A DNA stretch of 64,000 bases from Pseudomonas sp. DY-1. Its GTDB lineage: Bacteria; Pseudomonadota; Gammaproteobacteria; Pseudomonadales; Pseudomonadaceae. The stretch is from NCBI RefSeq assembly GCF_003626975.1, contig NZ_CP032616.1, forward strand, positions 62,001-126,000. Reading direction: 5' to 3'. Of the stretch, positions 8,243-17,138 are shown one piece after another. The notes beneath the pieces are model-generated. The model saw only the letters and a list, made by a program, of their open reading frames with translations. It was not told the DNA's origin and did no database searches. The stretch's first letter is position 1. Each line of letters starts with the position of its first letter. The position numbers and the translations under genes are program-made.

Positions 8243-8707
8243 TCAGAAACTGGGGCGAATGGCGACTATGGTCACCAGCGTCAGCCCGATCAGCAGGTTG
8301 AATCCCACCACGCGGCGGATGCGACCGAGCACCGCGCCCCCCTCCGGCCAGTTTTCCGCATTCACCGCCGCACGCAGCTGCGGCAGCAGCAAGGCACTCA
8401 CCCTCAGGAACAGTGCCAGCATCGCCACATACAGACCGATCATCATGTGCACATAGCGCGGCGCGGTTTCCATGCTGGCGTACGACATATGCAGCATGCC
8501 CACGCCGGTGAAGGGCAGGACCAGGACCGCCGGCCATACCCAATAGAAGAAACGGCGGAACACATCCAGCCAGAGACGCAGCCTGACCGGGGGCTCCAAG
8601 GTGGCGACGGCGGCGGGGCGCAGGATCATCCAGGCGAAGAACATGCCGCCGACCCATACCAGGGCGGCCAGCAGATGCAGGGCGTAAAGGGCTGCGTGGG
8701 CAGTCAT
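8243..8707 (-). CDS. CopD-family membrane protein
   Basis: A 154-residue inner-membrane protein with four hydrophobic helices. The first carries the conserved LHLLAALVWVGGMFF motif of the CopD/YkgB-like group; later helices contain WPAVLVLPFTGVGMLHM and MIGLYVAMLALFLRV. Conserved histidines in helices 1 and 3 (YALHLL, YVHMMIG) could bind heme or copper. It is divergent from dinG across 98 bases holding one LexA-type box. In P. aeruginosa, as I recall, both the homologue and dinG belong to the LexA regulon. The biochemical role is not known. Confidence 0.83.
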   Translation of the reverse strand: MTAHAALYALHLLAALVWVGGMFFAWMILRPAAVATLEPPVRLRLWLDVFRRFFYWVWPAVLVLPFTGVGMLHMSYASMETAPRYVHMMIGLYVAMLALFLRVSALLLPQLRAAVNAENWPEGGAVLGRIRRVVGFNLLIGLTLVTIVAIRPSF

Positions 8708-8768
8708 CCGGTCAACTCCATTCGGCGGGTAAAAGAAGGCGCGCTATCATAGCCGTCCTGTTAAAGTA

Positions 8769-8784
8769 CTGAAAATTTATCCAG
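8769..8784. promoter_or_regulatory. Candidate LexA (SOS) box
   Basis: CTG-AAAATTTATC-CAG matches the CTG-N10-CAG LexA operator, with an AT-rich centre and TA before the CTG. It ends 21 bases before the dinG start and lies in the only intergenic space between dinG and the divergent CopD-like gene, so it could control both. dinG is a known SOS gene in E. coli and P. aeruginosa. Confidence 0.68.
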
Positions 8785-8805
8785 CTCTTCCCGCCGCAGT
8801 CATCC

Positions 8806-10950
8806 ATGCTCAGCACCGAACTCAAATCCCAGATCCAGGGCGCCTACAGCCGTTTTCTCGAAGCCAAGGGGCTGAAGGCCCGCTATGGCCAGCGCCTGAT
8901 GATTGCCGAGGTAGCCAAGGCCCTGGGTGCCATTCCCGTGGACGACGAAGGTCACCGCGAGGGCGAGCCTGCCGTGGTGGCGGTGGAGGCGGGTACCGGT
9001 ACGGGCAAGACCGTGGCCTACAGCCTGGCGACCATTCCCGCAGCAAAGGCTGCCGGCAAACGCCTGGTGATTGCCACCGCCACCGTGGCGCTGCAGGAGC
9101 AGATCGTCCACAAGGACCTGCCCGACCTGATGCGCAACAGCGGCCTGAACTTCAGCTTCGCCCTGGCCAAGGGGCGTGGCCGCTATCTCTGTCTGTCCAA
9201 GCTCGACATGCTGCTGCAGGAAGGCCAGGCGCAGAGTGCCACGGCCCAGCTGTTCGCCGACGAAGGCTTCACCATCGACGTCGACGAGAAAGGGCAGAAA
9301 CTCCTCAATCAGATGATCGAACGCCTCGCCGGCAACCGTTGGGACGGCGATCGCGATTCCTGGCCTGAAGCCATCGAGGACCAGGACTGGGCTCGCGTCA
9401 CTACCGACCACAGCCAGTGCACCAAACGCCATTGCCCGAACTTCCAGCAGTGCGCTTTCTATAAGGCACGGGAAGGTATGACCAAGGTGGACGTCATCGT
9501 CACCAACCATGACATGGTGCTCGCCGACCTGGCCCTGGGCGGTGGTGCCGTACTGCCGGACCCGCGCGAAACGCTGTACGTGTTCGACGAAGGTCATCAC
9601 CTGCCGGACAAGGCCATCGGCCACTTCGCCCATTACACCCGACTGCGTTCCACCGCCGATTGGCTGGAACAGGTGGCGAAGAATCTCACCAAGCTGTTGG
9701 TGCAGAACCCCCTCCCAGGCGATTTCGGTCGTCTGGTGGAAGGCGTACCCGAGTTGGCTCGGGAGATTCGTACTCACCAGCAGTTCATGTTCAACGCTTG
9801 TGAGGAGATTGCGGACTTCCGCGCCGGTGAGGACATGGAAGGCCGCGACCGTCCCCGCCATCGTTTCGAGGCCGGTGTTGTGCCGGAGCACCTGCGAGAG
9901 TTGGGTATCGAGCTGAAGAAAGGCTTCTCCAGGCTGCACGACGTCTTCACCCGGCTGACCGAGTTGCTCAAGGAAGCCATGGACGGTGAAGCCAGCATCG
10001 GCGTCGCCAGTCATCAGGCCGAAGAGTGGTATCCCCTGTTCGGTAGCCTGCTGTCTCGTGCCCAGGGTAATTGGGAGCTGTGGACGGCCTTCACCGTCGA
10101 AGATCCGGAGGACAGTCCGCCCATGGCGCGCTGGCTGACGCTCGCTGAAAGCGGGGCGCTGCATGACATCGAGGTCAATGCCAGCCCCATCCTCGCCGCT
10201 GAGACGCTACGCCGTAACCTGTGGAATGTGGCATACGGTGCGCTGGTCACTTCCGCAACCCTCACCGCGCTGGGCAAGTTTGACCGTTTCCGCATGCGCG
10301 CCGGCCTGCCCAAGGTCGCGGTCACTGCCGTCGTGCCTAGCCCGTTCCAGCATGCCGATGCCGGTCTGTTGCGTGTTCCTGACCTGAAAGCCGACCCGCG
10401 CGATGCCGCCGCTCACACTGCCGCCATCGTCCGTGAATTGCCTGCTCTGGTGGAGGGCGCACGCGGCACGCTGGTGCTGTTTGCCTCGCGTCGGCAGATG
10501 CAGGATGTCTTCGAAGGGCTGGACCGTGACTGGCGCAAGCGCGTGCTGATCCAGGGCAACCTGTCCAAGCAGGAAACCTTGAACAAGCACAAGGCACGGG
10601 TGGACGACGGCGAGCCCAGCGTGCTCTTCGGTTTGGCGAGCTTCTCCGAAGGTGTCGACTTGCCGGGTGCCTACTGCGAACACGTGGTGATCGCCAAAAT
10701 TCCCTTCGCCGTACCGGACGACCCGGTGGAAGCGGCGTTGTCCGATTGGATCGAGGCCCGCGGCGGTAACCCCTTCATGGAGATTGCCGTGCCCGATGCC
10801 TCCCTGCGTCTGGTGCAGGCATGTGGTCGCCTGCTGCGTACAGAGGCCGACCGAGGCACCATCACGCTGTTGGATCGACGCGTGGTCACCCAGCGCTACG
10901 GCCGCGCCATTCTCGATGCCCTGCCGCCGTTCCGTCGCGAGATCGCCTGA
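8806..10950 (+). CDS. dinG: ATP-dependent DNA helicase DinG
   Basis: XPD-like superfamily 2 5'-3' helicase of 714 residues, the usual length for DinG. Walker A is AGTGTGKT (residues 62-69). The iron-sulfur cluster domain is visible as LCLSKLD followed by CTKRHCPNFQQC, giving four cysteines. The Walker B/DEAH-type box is VFDEGHHL. C-terminal motifs include LVTSATL, LFGLASFSEGVDLPG and VQACGRLLRTEADRG (motif VI). It unwinds D-loops, R-loops and other structures during DNA repair and replication-transcription conflicts. ATG 8806 follows a candidate LexA box. Confidence 0.96.
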   Translation: MLSTELKSQIQGAYSRFLEAKGLKARYGQRLMIAEVAKALGAIPVDDEGHREGEPAVVAVEAGTGTGKTVAYSLATIPAAKAAGKRLVIATATVALQEQIVHKDLPDLMRNSGLNFSFALAKGRGRYLCLSKLDMLLQEGQAQSATAQLFADEGFTIDVDEKGQKLLNQMIERLAGNRWDGDRDSWPEAIEDQDWARVTTDHSQCTKRHCPNFQQCAFYKAREGMTKVDVIVTNHDMVLADLALGGGAVLPDPRETLYVFDEGHHLPDKAIGHFAHYTRLRSTADWLEQVAKNLTKLLVQNPLPGDFGRLVEGVPELAREIRTHQQFMFNACEEIADFRAGEDMEGRDRPRHRFEAGVVPEHLRELGIELKKGFSRLHDVFTRLTELLKEAMDGEASIGVASHQAEEWYPLFGSLLSRAQGNWELWTAFTVEDPEDSPPMARWLTLAESGALHDIEVNASPILAAETLRRNLWNVAYGALVTSATLTALGKFDRFRMRAGLPKVAVTAVVPSPFQHADAGLLRVPDLKADPRDAAAHTAAIVRELPALVEGARGTLVLFASRRQMQDVFEGLDRDWRKRVLIQGNLSKQETLNKHKARVDDGEPSVLFGLASFSEGVDLPGAYCEHVVIAKIPFAVPDDPVEAALSDWIEARGGNPFMEIAVPDASLRLVQACGRLLRTEADRGTITLLDRRVVTQRYGRAILDALPPFRREIA

Positions 10951-11114
10951 TACAGGACTGCCCTTGACGCTGAGCGCCCCCCATCTGCGATGATGCCGGG
11001 GTTTTTGCGGACGCCCAGAGCGCCCGCCTTGTCCCGCTTCGTTTTGTCGCACAGTTGGCGAGATACGAACTTTTTGCGGTCTATGCTCAGCATTCTCTTG
11101 GGAACTCCGGTCCG

Positions 11115-13490
11115 ATGCTTTCGATACCAAAACGCCCCCTCGCCCTGGCCATCCTTTTCGGGATGTCGGGAATTCCCCTGATTGCCCAGGCGGAGACCCT
11201 GTTCAACTTCGTCCGGCCGCTGGATGCGGTGCAGGTGACCACCCAGGACGCCAACCTGCCGAGCGTGACCGCTGAAACCACCGCGAATGGCGAAGTCCTG
11301 CGCCGTCTCACTTTCAATGCAGCGGAGAAGCCCAGCCTGCGCCTGACCCCGCAGAGCGGTACCTGGGACTGGACCAAGGCCGAGGCGATGAGCCTGCGCA
11401 TCCAGAGTGCGCAGGACTGGGCAATTACCTTGGACGTGGCCATCGAAAGCACCGATGGCAAGGTTCTGACCACCCAGGTAGCGCTGCCGGCCGGACCGGC
11501 GCAAACCTTGCTCGTCCCCCTTTCCGCAACATCACCCAATGCCCACGGAATGAGAGCGGCGCCGCCGGTACCCTGGACCGCCGATGGCAAGCGCTGGCTG
11601 CCGGCGACACTGGTCAACGGCGAGATCGACCGCAGCAAGGTCGCCTCTGTGACGCTTTCCCTGAGCCAGCCGACTGCCGCCCAGAACGTGCTGCTCGGTC
11701 GTTTCGGAACTGAAGAGAAAGATCAGCAAGAAGCCTTCTACGACGGCCTGATGGACGCCTACGGCCAGTACACCCGCGCTGATTGGCCGGGTAAGGTGAA
11801 GAATGACGAGCAGCTGAAGAAGGCCCCCGGGGACGAAGTGAAACAGCTTGCCGACTGGACGGCCAAGTTGCCGCAGCAGGACACCTACGGTGGCTGGCTG
11901 GGTGGTGAAACCTTCGAAGCCAGCGGCTTCTTCCGTACCGAGAAGCGTAATGGTCGCTGGTTCCTGGTCACCCCGGAAGGCCATCCGTTCTTCTCGCTGG
12001 GCGTCAACGCGGTGACTCCGGGGTTGAGCCAGACCTACGTCGAGGGCCGGGAAGCCATGTTCAAGGCACTGCCGAAGGACAACGAGCCACTGGCCGGCCA
12101 TTTCGGCAAAGGCGACGACCGTGCCGAAACCGACGCCAACAAGGGGCGCGAATTCAACCAGGGCCGCTGGTACGACTTCTACGGCGCCAACATCGAGCGC
12201 ACCTACGGCGGGAATGATCCGCAGCGCTGGGTTCGCCACAGCCTGGATCGTCTCAAGGCGTGGGGCTTCAATACCGTCGGCAACTGGAGCGACCCGGCCT
12301 TCAACAACAGTCAGCGCATGCCCTACACGCTGCCTCTGTCCATTCACGGTGACTACGCCACCATCAAGACGGGCTTCGACTGGTGGGGCGGCATGCCCGA
12401 CCCCTTCGACCCGCGATTTGCGATGGCGGCGGAGCGCGCTATCGCCATTGCCGCCCGCGACCATCGCGACGATCCCTGGCTGCTCGGCTTCTTCGCCGAT
12501 AACGAACTTGCCTGGGGCGGCCATAGCGAAGACCCTAGGGCCCGTTACGCGCTGGCCTACGGCACCCTGCGCCTGACGACCGACGTGCCTGCCAAGCGCG
12601 CTTTCCTCAAGCAGCTGCGCGACAAGTACCGTAACCAGCAGGGCCTCTCGAAAGCCTGGGGCATCGATTTGCAAGCCTGGGAGCTGATGGAAGACCCGGG
12701 CTTCGAACCTCCGCTGCCGAATCCGGAGCACCCGGCCATCGAGGAAGACTTCCAGCGCTTCCAGCGCTTCTTTGCAGACACCTATTTCAAAACCATCGCC
12801 GACTCCATGAAGTGGCATGCGCCAAACCATATGCTGCTAGGTGGTCGTTTCGCCGCAACCGTGCCCGAGGCCATCGAGTCCTGCGCGCAGTACTGCGACG
12901 TGATCAGCTTCAACCGTTACACCCGTGAGCCGCAGCACGGCCTGGACATGGATTTGCTGCGTCGCCTCGACAAGCCCCTGATGCTCACCGAATTCCACTT
13001 CGGCTCCCGTGACCGCGGTCCGTTCTGGGGTGGCGTCTCCGAGGTCTACAAGGAAGAAGAGCGCGGTCCGGCTTACGCCGCTTATCTCAAGAAGGCAGCC
13101 GAGGAGCCGCTGATCGTCGGCGCCCACTGGTTCCAGTACCTCGACCAGCCCGCCACTGGCCGTCTGCTGGACGGCGAGAACGGCCACCTGGGACTGGTCG
13201 GCATCACTGACCGCCCATGGCAGGGCTTCGTCGAGGCCGTGCGCAAGGCGAACCTGGCGTTGGCCGCTGATATCAACAAGCCTGTGCAGCCCCAAGCTCC
13301 CTCGAAGGAGCAGCCCAAGACGCCGGTGAAGGAGCAGCCCAAGGAAGCGGCCAAGCCGACAGCGGCAGAAAAGCCCGTGGAGCCAGCCCAAGAGGCTGAA
13401 CAACCGACTGCCGAACCGGCAGAACAGCCCAAGGCTGAGGAACCCGCCCAGCCGGCCGCTCCGAACCAGGAGGAAGCCGGGAAGCCCTGA
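11115..13490 (+). CDS. Exported glycoside hydrolase related to GH50 beta-agarase
   Basis: A 791-residue exported protein. Residues 1-26 are a signal peptide (LALAILFGMSGIPLIAQAE). Residues 30-200 form a beta-sandwich, carbohydrate-binding-like region. From about 260 a TIM-barrel of the clan A type begins with GFFRTEKRNGRWFLVTPEGHPFFSLGVNAV, a segment typical of GH50 agarases. Candidate acid/base E464 lies in ADNELAWGG and candidate nucleophile E626 in LTEFHFGSRDRGPF. The last 65 residues are a Pro/Glu/Ala/Lys low-complexity tail (KEQPK repeats). A terrestrial Pseudomonas is unlikely to feed on agar, so the true substrate may be another galactan or an own-envelope glycan. ATG 11115 has only a weak ribosome site. 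Confidence 0.82.
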   Translation: MLSIPKRPLALAILFGMSGIPLIAQAETLFNFVRPLDAVQVTTQDANLPSVTAETTANGEVLRRLTFNAAEKPSLRLTPQSGTWDWTKAEAMSLRIQSAQDWAITLDVAIESTDGKVLTTQVALPAGPAQTLLVPLSATSPNAHGMRAAPPVPWTADGKRWLPATLVNGEIDRSKVASVTLSLSQPTAAQNVLLGRFGTEEKDQQEAFYDGLMDAYGQYTRADWPGKVKNDEQLKKAPGDEVKQLADWTAKLPQQDTYGGWLGGETFEASGFFRTEKRNGRWFLVTPEGHPFFSLGVNAVTPGLSQTYVEGREAMFKALPKDNEPLAGHFGKGDDRAETDANKGREFNQGRWYDFYGANIERTYGGNDPQRWVRHSLDRLKAWGFNTVGNWSDPAFNNSQRMPYTLPLSIHGDYATIKTGFDWWGGMPDPFDPRFAMAAERAIAIAARDHRDDPWLLGFFADNELAWGGHSEDPRARYALAYGTLRLTTDVPAKRAFLKQLRDKYRNQQGLSKAWGIDLQAWELMEDPGFEPPLPNPEHPAIEEDFQRFQRFFADTYFKTIADSMKWHAPNHMLLGGRFAATVPEAIESCAQYCDVISFNRYTREPQHGLDMDLLRRLDKPLMLTEFHFGSRDRGPFWGGVSEVYKEEERGPAYAAYLKKAAEEPLIVGAHWFQYLDQPATGRLLDGENGHLGLVGITDRPWQGFVEAVRKANLALAADINKPVQPQAPSKEQPKTPVKEQPKEAAKPTAAEKPVEPAQEAEQPTAEPAEQPKAEEPAQPAAPNQEEAGKP

Positions 13491-13567
13491 TGGGTGACCC
13501 GTCTTCGGCACGGTTCACAAGGGGCGGCAAGGCTGGAACAATGCCGCCTCCATTTTCTTTCAGGAGC

Positions 13568-14722
13568 ATGCCGGTGCAGACCCAGGGCTATTTCGACTTG
13601 CGCTTCGAAGCGGCGAGAGACGCGTTCGCCGAACTCTTCGCTGATCCGCAGGAGCGCGGCGCCGCCCTTTGCGTGCAGGTCGGTGGCGAGACGGTGCTCG
13701 ATCTCTGGGCCGGCGTGGCCGACAAGGATGGCCAGCAGGCCTGGCACAGCGACACTATCCTCAACCTGTTTTCCTGCACCAAGACCTTCGCCTCCGTAAC
13801 GCTGTTGCAGCTGGTGGGGGAGGGCAAACTGGAACTGGACGCCCCCGTGGCGCGCTACTGGCCTGAGTTCGCTGCAGCAGGAAAGGAGCGAATTAGCGTT
13901 CGCCAACTGCTTTGTCACCGCGCCGGCCTGCCCGCGATTCGCGCCTTGTTACCGGCCGAGGCCCTCTACGATTGGGAAGCGATGACGTCGGCCCTGGCTG
14001 CTGAAGAGCCTTGGTGGACACCCGGGGAGGCTCATGGCTATGCGCCTATCACCTACGGCTGGCTGGTTGGCGAGCTGATTCGCCGAGCCGATGGCCGGGG
14101 ACCGGGCGAGTCCATCGCTGCCCGCATCGCCCAACCTCTGGGGCTGGATTTTCATGTGGGCCTGGCGGATGAGGAGTTCCATCGCGTCGCCCATATCGCA
14201 CGTGCCAAGGGCAACATGGGGGATGCCGCGGCGCAGCGGCTGCTCAAGAGCATGATGACCGAGCCGACGTCGGTCAGTACCCGCTCGTTCACCAATCCGC
14301 CGTCGATCATGACCAGCACGAACAAGCCGGAATGGCGTCGCATGCAGCAGCCTGCGGCCAATGGCCACGGCAACGCGCGCAGCGTGGCGGGTTTCTATGC
14401 CGCCTTGCTGGACGGCGAGCTACTGGACTCGGAGCTGCTCGCCGAACTGACCCGTGAACACGCCCAGGGCGAGGACCTCACCCTGCTGACCTCCACCCGC
14501 TTCGGCCTCGGCTGCATGCTCGATCAACCGGACGTAACAAATGCCACCTATGGCATGGGCCGTTACGCCTTCGGCCATCCCGGCGCAGGCGGCTCCACCG
14601 GCTTTGCCGACCCGGAGCGCGAACTGGCCTTCGGCTTCGTCACCAACACCCTCGGCCCCTATGTGCTGATGGACCCGCGAGCGCAAAAACTGGCACGCGT
14701 GGTCAAAGACTGCCTGGGCTGA
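13568..14722 (+). CDS. Class C beta-lactamase-like serine esterase
   Basis: A 384-residue serine hydrolase of the EstB/family VIII esterase group. The SxxK catalytic motif is SCTK with Ser69 and Lys72. The Tyr-x-x motif is YGW in APITYGWLVG. The third box region is GHPGAGGSTGFADPE, in place of KTG. Such enzymes cleave short-chain esters and occasionally beta-lactams. No signal peptide is visible, so it is cytoplasmic. Two earlier in-frame starts exist; 13568 was chosen because the sequence aligns from MPVQTQGYFDLRFE and AGGAG precedes it, though the spacing is very short. It follows the agarase-like gene by 77 bases. Confidence 0.87.
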   Translation: MPVQTQGYFDLRFEAARDAFAELFADPQERGAALCVQVGGETVLDLWAGVADKDGQQAWHSDTILNLFSCTKTFASVTLLQLVGEGKLELDAPVARYWPEFAAAGKERISVRQLLCHRAGLPAIRALLPAEALYDWEAMTSALAAEEPWWTPGEAHGYAPITYGWLVGELIRRADGRGPGESIAARIAQPLGLDFHVGLADEEFHRVAHIARAKGNMGDAAAQRLLKSMMTEPTSVSTRSFTNPPSIMTSTNKPEWRRMQQPAANGHGNARSVAGFYAALLDGELLDSELLAELTREHAQGEDLTLLTSTRFGLGCMLDQPDVTNATYGMGRYAFGHPGAGGSTGFADPERELAFGFVTNTLGPYVLMDPRAQKLARVVKDCLG

Positions 14723-14856
14723 GCCACTCGTCAGATACCCTGTTTATTTCTTTGCTGATTAAAGGCTTGGCGCGAAAATTTAAGCTCGATTGAGAGATTA
14801 AAACGCCATCAGCTGATGCTGGCGAGCGGCCTTCAGCGACTACGGAATCCTGCCCC

Positions 14857-15579
14857 ATGAAGCTGTTAAAGATTTCCACCCTGATCCTCTGTGTGTCTGC
14901 CTCCGGCTGCAGCATGCTTGGCCAGCAGAAGGCCGAGGCGCCTGTTGCCAAACCCGAGAAGACCGTCTCCGCCAGCAAGGGCTGGTGGCCCTTTGGTGGT
15001 GACGAAAAGGCCAAGCAAACCAAGGTTGCCAAGGTGGATACCAAGGCGACCCAGGCTTGGCTCGATCAGTACGAGCCGCGCCTGCGCGAGGCGGTGAAGG
15101 GCAGCAAGCTGGAATTGGAGCGTCGTGAGAACGTGCTGGTGGTGACCCTGCCGGTCGACCCGTCCTACAACCCGGATCGCCCGAGCATGCTGCTGCCTAT
15201 CACCCTTGGCCCCATTACCAGAGTGGCGAAGCTGGTGGAAGGCGATCCCAAGACCGCGGTGCTGGTCCTGGGCCATGCAGATAGCTCCGGCAAGGACGAA
15301 ATCAACCGCAAGCTCAGCCAGGAGCGCGCCCAGTCCGTTGCGGCGATCTTCCGCCTGAGCGGCCTGCAGCGTGATCGCCTGTCCCTGAAGGGGCTGGGCT
15401 CGGATATGCCGCGCGCCGCCAACGACAGCCAGCAGGGCCGTTCCCTCAACCGCCGTGTCGAGATGATCCTGACGCCGCAGGAAACCCTGGTTGCGCTAAT
15501 AGCCCAGTACAACAAGCCGGCCAAGCCGGAGCCGCTGGACAAGGCCAAGAAGGTGGTTGCGGCAGATCAAACCGAATAG
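14857..15579 (+). CDS. OmpA-family lipoprotein
   Basis: A 240-residue lipoprotein with lipobox SASGC (C18). Residues 40-110 form an unassigned region with TQAWLDQYEPRLREAVKGSKLELERREN. Residues 115-210 form an OmpA-like domain (VLVLGHADSSGKDEINRKLSQERAQSV, GRSLNRRVEMILTP). The usual TDxxG is HADSSG, which keeps the Asp used for peptidoglycan binding, and the Arg is kept in NRRVE. It differs from the tandem OmpA pair at 5.5-7 kb by having no glycine zipper or calcium repeat. The 134-base upstream gap is AT-rich for this genome and probably holds its own promoter. It lies next to pdxH, as in P. aeruginosa. Confidence 0.88.
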   Translation: MKLLKISTLILCVSASGCSMLGQQKAEAPVAKPEKTVSASKGWWPFGGDEKAKQTKVAKVDTKATQAWLDQYEPRLREAVKGSKLELERRENVLVVTLPVDPSYNPDRPSMLLPITLGPITRVAKLVEGDPKTAVLVLGHADSSGKDEINRKLSQERAQSVAAIFRLSGLQRDRLSLKGLGSDMPRAANDSQQGRSLNRRVEMILTPQETLVALIAQYNKPAKPEPLDKAKKVVAADQTE

Positions 15580-15627
15580 GCCTGGCTTGGGTAAGCTATT
15601 GGTTTTCCGAACACAGGACTGCCAATC

Positions 15628-16275
15628 ATGACCCAGACCCTGGCCGATATGCGCCGTGACTATGCCCGTGACGGGCTCAGCGAGGAACAGGCTCCCGCAG
15701 AGCCCTTCAGCCTGTTCCAGAGCTGGTTCGGCGATGCGGTGAAGACCGAGCAACTACCGGTCGAGCCCAACGCCATGACCCTCGCTACGGTCGACACCGA
15801 AGGCCGTCCCCATTGCCGGGTCCTACTGCTCAAGGGACTGGATGAGCGCGGATTCACTTTCTTCAGCAACTACGACAGTGCGAAGGGCGATCAACTGTCG
15901 GCCAATCCATTCGCCGCCATGACCTTCTTCTGGCCCGCCCTGGAGCGCCAGGTACGAATCGAGGGCAAGGTGGAGCGGGTGAGCCCGGCCGAGTCCGACG
16001 CCTACTACCAGGTTCGTCCGCTGGGTAGCCGCCTGGGTGCCTGGGCATCGCCACAGAGCCGGGTGATCCGCGATCGCGCGGAGCTCGAAGCGCTGCTGGC
16101 GAATACCGAACAGCGATTCCTCGATAGCGCACCCAGCTGCCCTCCGCATTGGGGCGGCTATCGCTTGCTGCCCGAGCGGATCGAGTTCTGGCAGGGGCGC
16201 CCGAGCCGTCTGCATGACCGCCTCAATTACCGGCTCGTGGATAGCGCCTGGGTTCGCGAGCGCCTGGCACCCTGA
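15628..16275 (+). CDS. pdxH: Pyridoxine/pyridoxamine 5'-phosphate oxidase
   Basis: FMN-dependent oxidase that makes pyridoxal 5'-phosphate in the last step of vitamin B6 synthesis and salvage. It has 215 residues, the normal length. Diagnostic segments are [36 protein letters not shown] (FMN and substrate binding, written here in parts: [29 protein letters not shown]), [24 protein letters not shown], and the C-terminal signature [13 protein letters not shown]. The protein ends in the conserved WVRERLAP. Cytosolic, homodimeric in the family. Confidence 0.97.
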   Translation: MTQTLADMRRDYARDGLSEEQAPAEPFSLFQSWFGDAVKTEQLPVEPNAMTLATVDTEGRPHCRVLLLKGLDERGFTFFSNYDSAKGDQLSANPFAAMTFFWPALERQVRIEGKVERVSPAESDAYYQVRPLGSRLGAWASPQSRVIRDRAELEALLANTEQRFLDSAPSCPPHWGGYRLLPERIEFWQGRPSRLHDRLNYRLVDSAWVRERLAP

Positions 16276-16744
16276 CTTTCCCGAGAGAAGGCGCGAGGCC
16301 ATCGACCACTCGCGCCCGAATCCGCTTTACCGCCTGGAAACGGTTGAGCCGTCCGGCCTTGATTGGCGGCTTTCCGGCGTTGAATTCGAAGTAGCGGCAG
16401 ATGTGACAACCCGCTATGCGGGGCCTGTGGCGCCACTCATGTTTCCGGCCTGAAGAAGGATGCCAATCCCACGTAGGTGGAATCGCTCGACGCGGCGCCA
16501 GGGGCATTACGCGCAGCGGATCGCCGCTTGCTAGGGCCGAGACCATGGCCTGCACCTGCGCGCAGGTGCAGGCCAGCGGCCTGGGGTTTGCCGCGCGGGC
16601 CTTTCTCGGTGCCCGCTTCCGCTCCGTAGTCGAGCTGGTGGCGGAAGTTCGCCTCGACCCCCAGAGCTTGCATGGCAAGACGCCCGCTGGGCGCGGTGCG
16701 TAGCTCGATATCACCCGGCTATAGGAGCTCCCCGCTAACCGCCC
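16276..16744. other. Gap of 469 bases without a confident gene; possible decayed coding sequence
   Basis: No frame looks like an intact gene. On the minus strand about 16590-16720 reads GDIELRTAPSGRLA then GVEANFRHQLDYGAEAGT, which resembles outer-membrane beta-barrel strands, but the frame turns to low-complexity Arg/Pro sequence beyond the 30-base palindrome at 16546-16575. This may be a relic of a barrel protein; the evidence is weak. Confidence 0.35.
16546..16575. repeat. Perfect 30-base palindrome with no spacer
   Basis: The 15 bases TGGCCTGCACCTGCG are followed directly by their exact reverse complement, centred between 16560 and 16561. It lies inside a gene-free stretch. With no loop and no T-run it is not a normal terminator. 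Confidence 0.85.
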
Positions 16745-16978
16745 TCAGGCGGTGTAACGCTGCGCCGCCCGCTCAAGCCACACCTGCAGGTCCTTGCGTC
16801 TGACGCCTTGGGCGCGGGCGGCCTGCAACTGCTCCAACATGAAGGCTTGCTTGTCCTTGTCGCCCCCGGCCAGGGACAACGCGAGGTCGCGATCAATCCA
16901 GCGCTTGATGCGAACGTACAGCCACCAGTGAAAGTAGAGACCGGCGATGGTGGTGATCGCGATGATGAAGTAGTCCAT
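16745..16978 (-). CDS. Small single-pass membrane protein, hypothetical
   Basis: A 77-residue protein. One N-terminal transmembrane helix (FIIAITTIAGLYFHWWLYVRI) is followed by a charged cytoplasmic part, IKRWIDRDLALSLAGGDKDKQAFMLEQL, containing a predicted helix pair rich in Leu, Arg and Gln. A similar short gene sits at this place in P. aeruginosa. No function is known. ATG 16978 has a modest AAGG site upstream. The gene is isolated and points toward pdxH. Confidence 0.75.
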   Translation of the reverse strand: MDYFIIAITTIAGLYFHWWLYVRIKRWIDRDLALSLAGGDKDKQAFMLEQLQAARAQGVRRKDLQVWLERAAQRYTA

Positions 16979-17138
16979 GGGCTAACCTTGAGTGACAGGG
17001 AGCTTGTGGGAAATTTCCTTTGAAACTGTCAGAAAGCTGAATTCAGGCTGAACGATACCTGAGTAGTCAGCCCGCTCTGGTGACAGCCTCCGCGGCGCGG
17101 AGTCTAATGGACAAGTAATTAATTCTGGAGGAATTGCT

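Noticed and set aside
13490..13567. Upstream GTG/ATG extension of the serine esterase
   Set aside because: The extension is low-complexity with no ribosome site fitting better; family alignment begins near MPVQTQGYFDL.
16590..16714. Outer-membrane barrel gene on the minus strand
   Set aside because: Barrel-like strands (GVEANFRHQLDYG) cover less than 40 residues and the frame then becomes Arg/Pro-rich; noted as a possible relic only.
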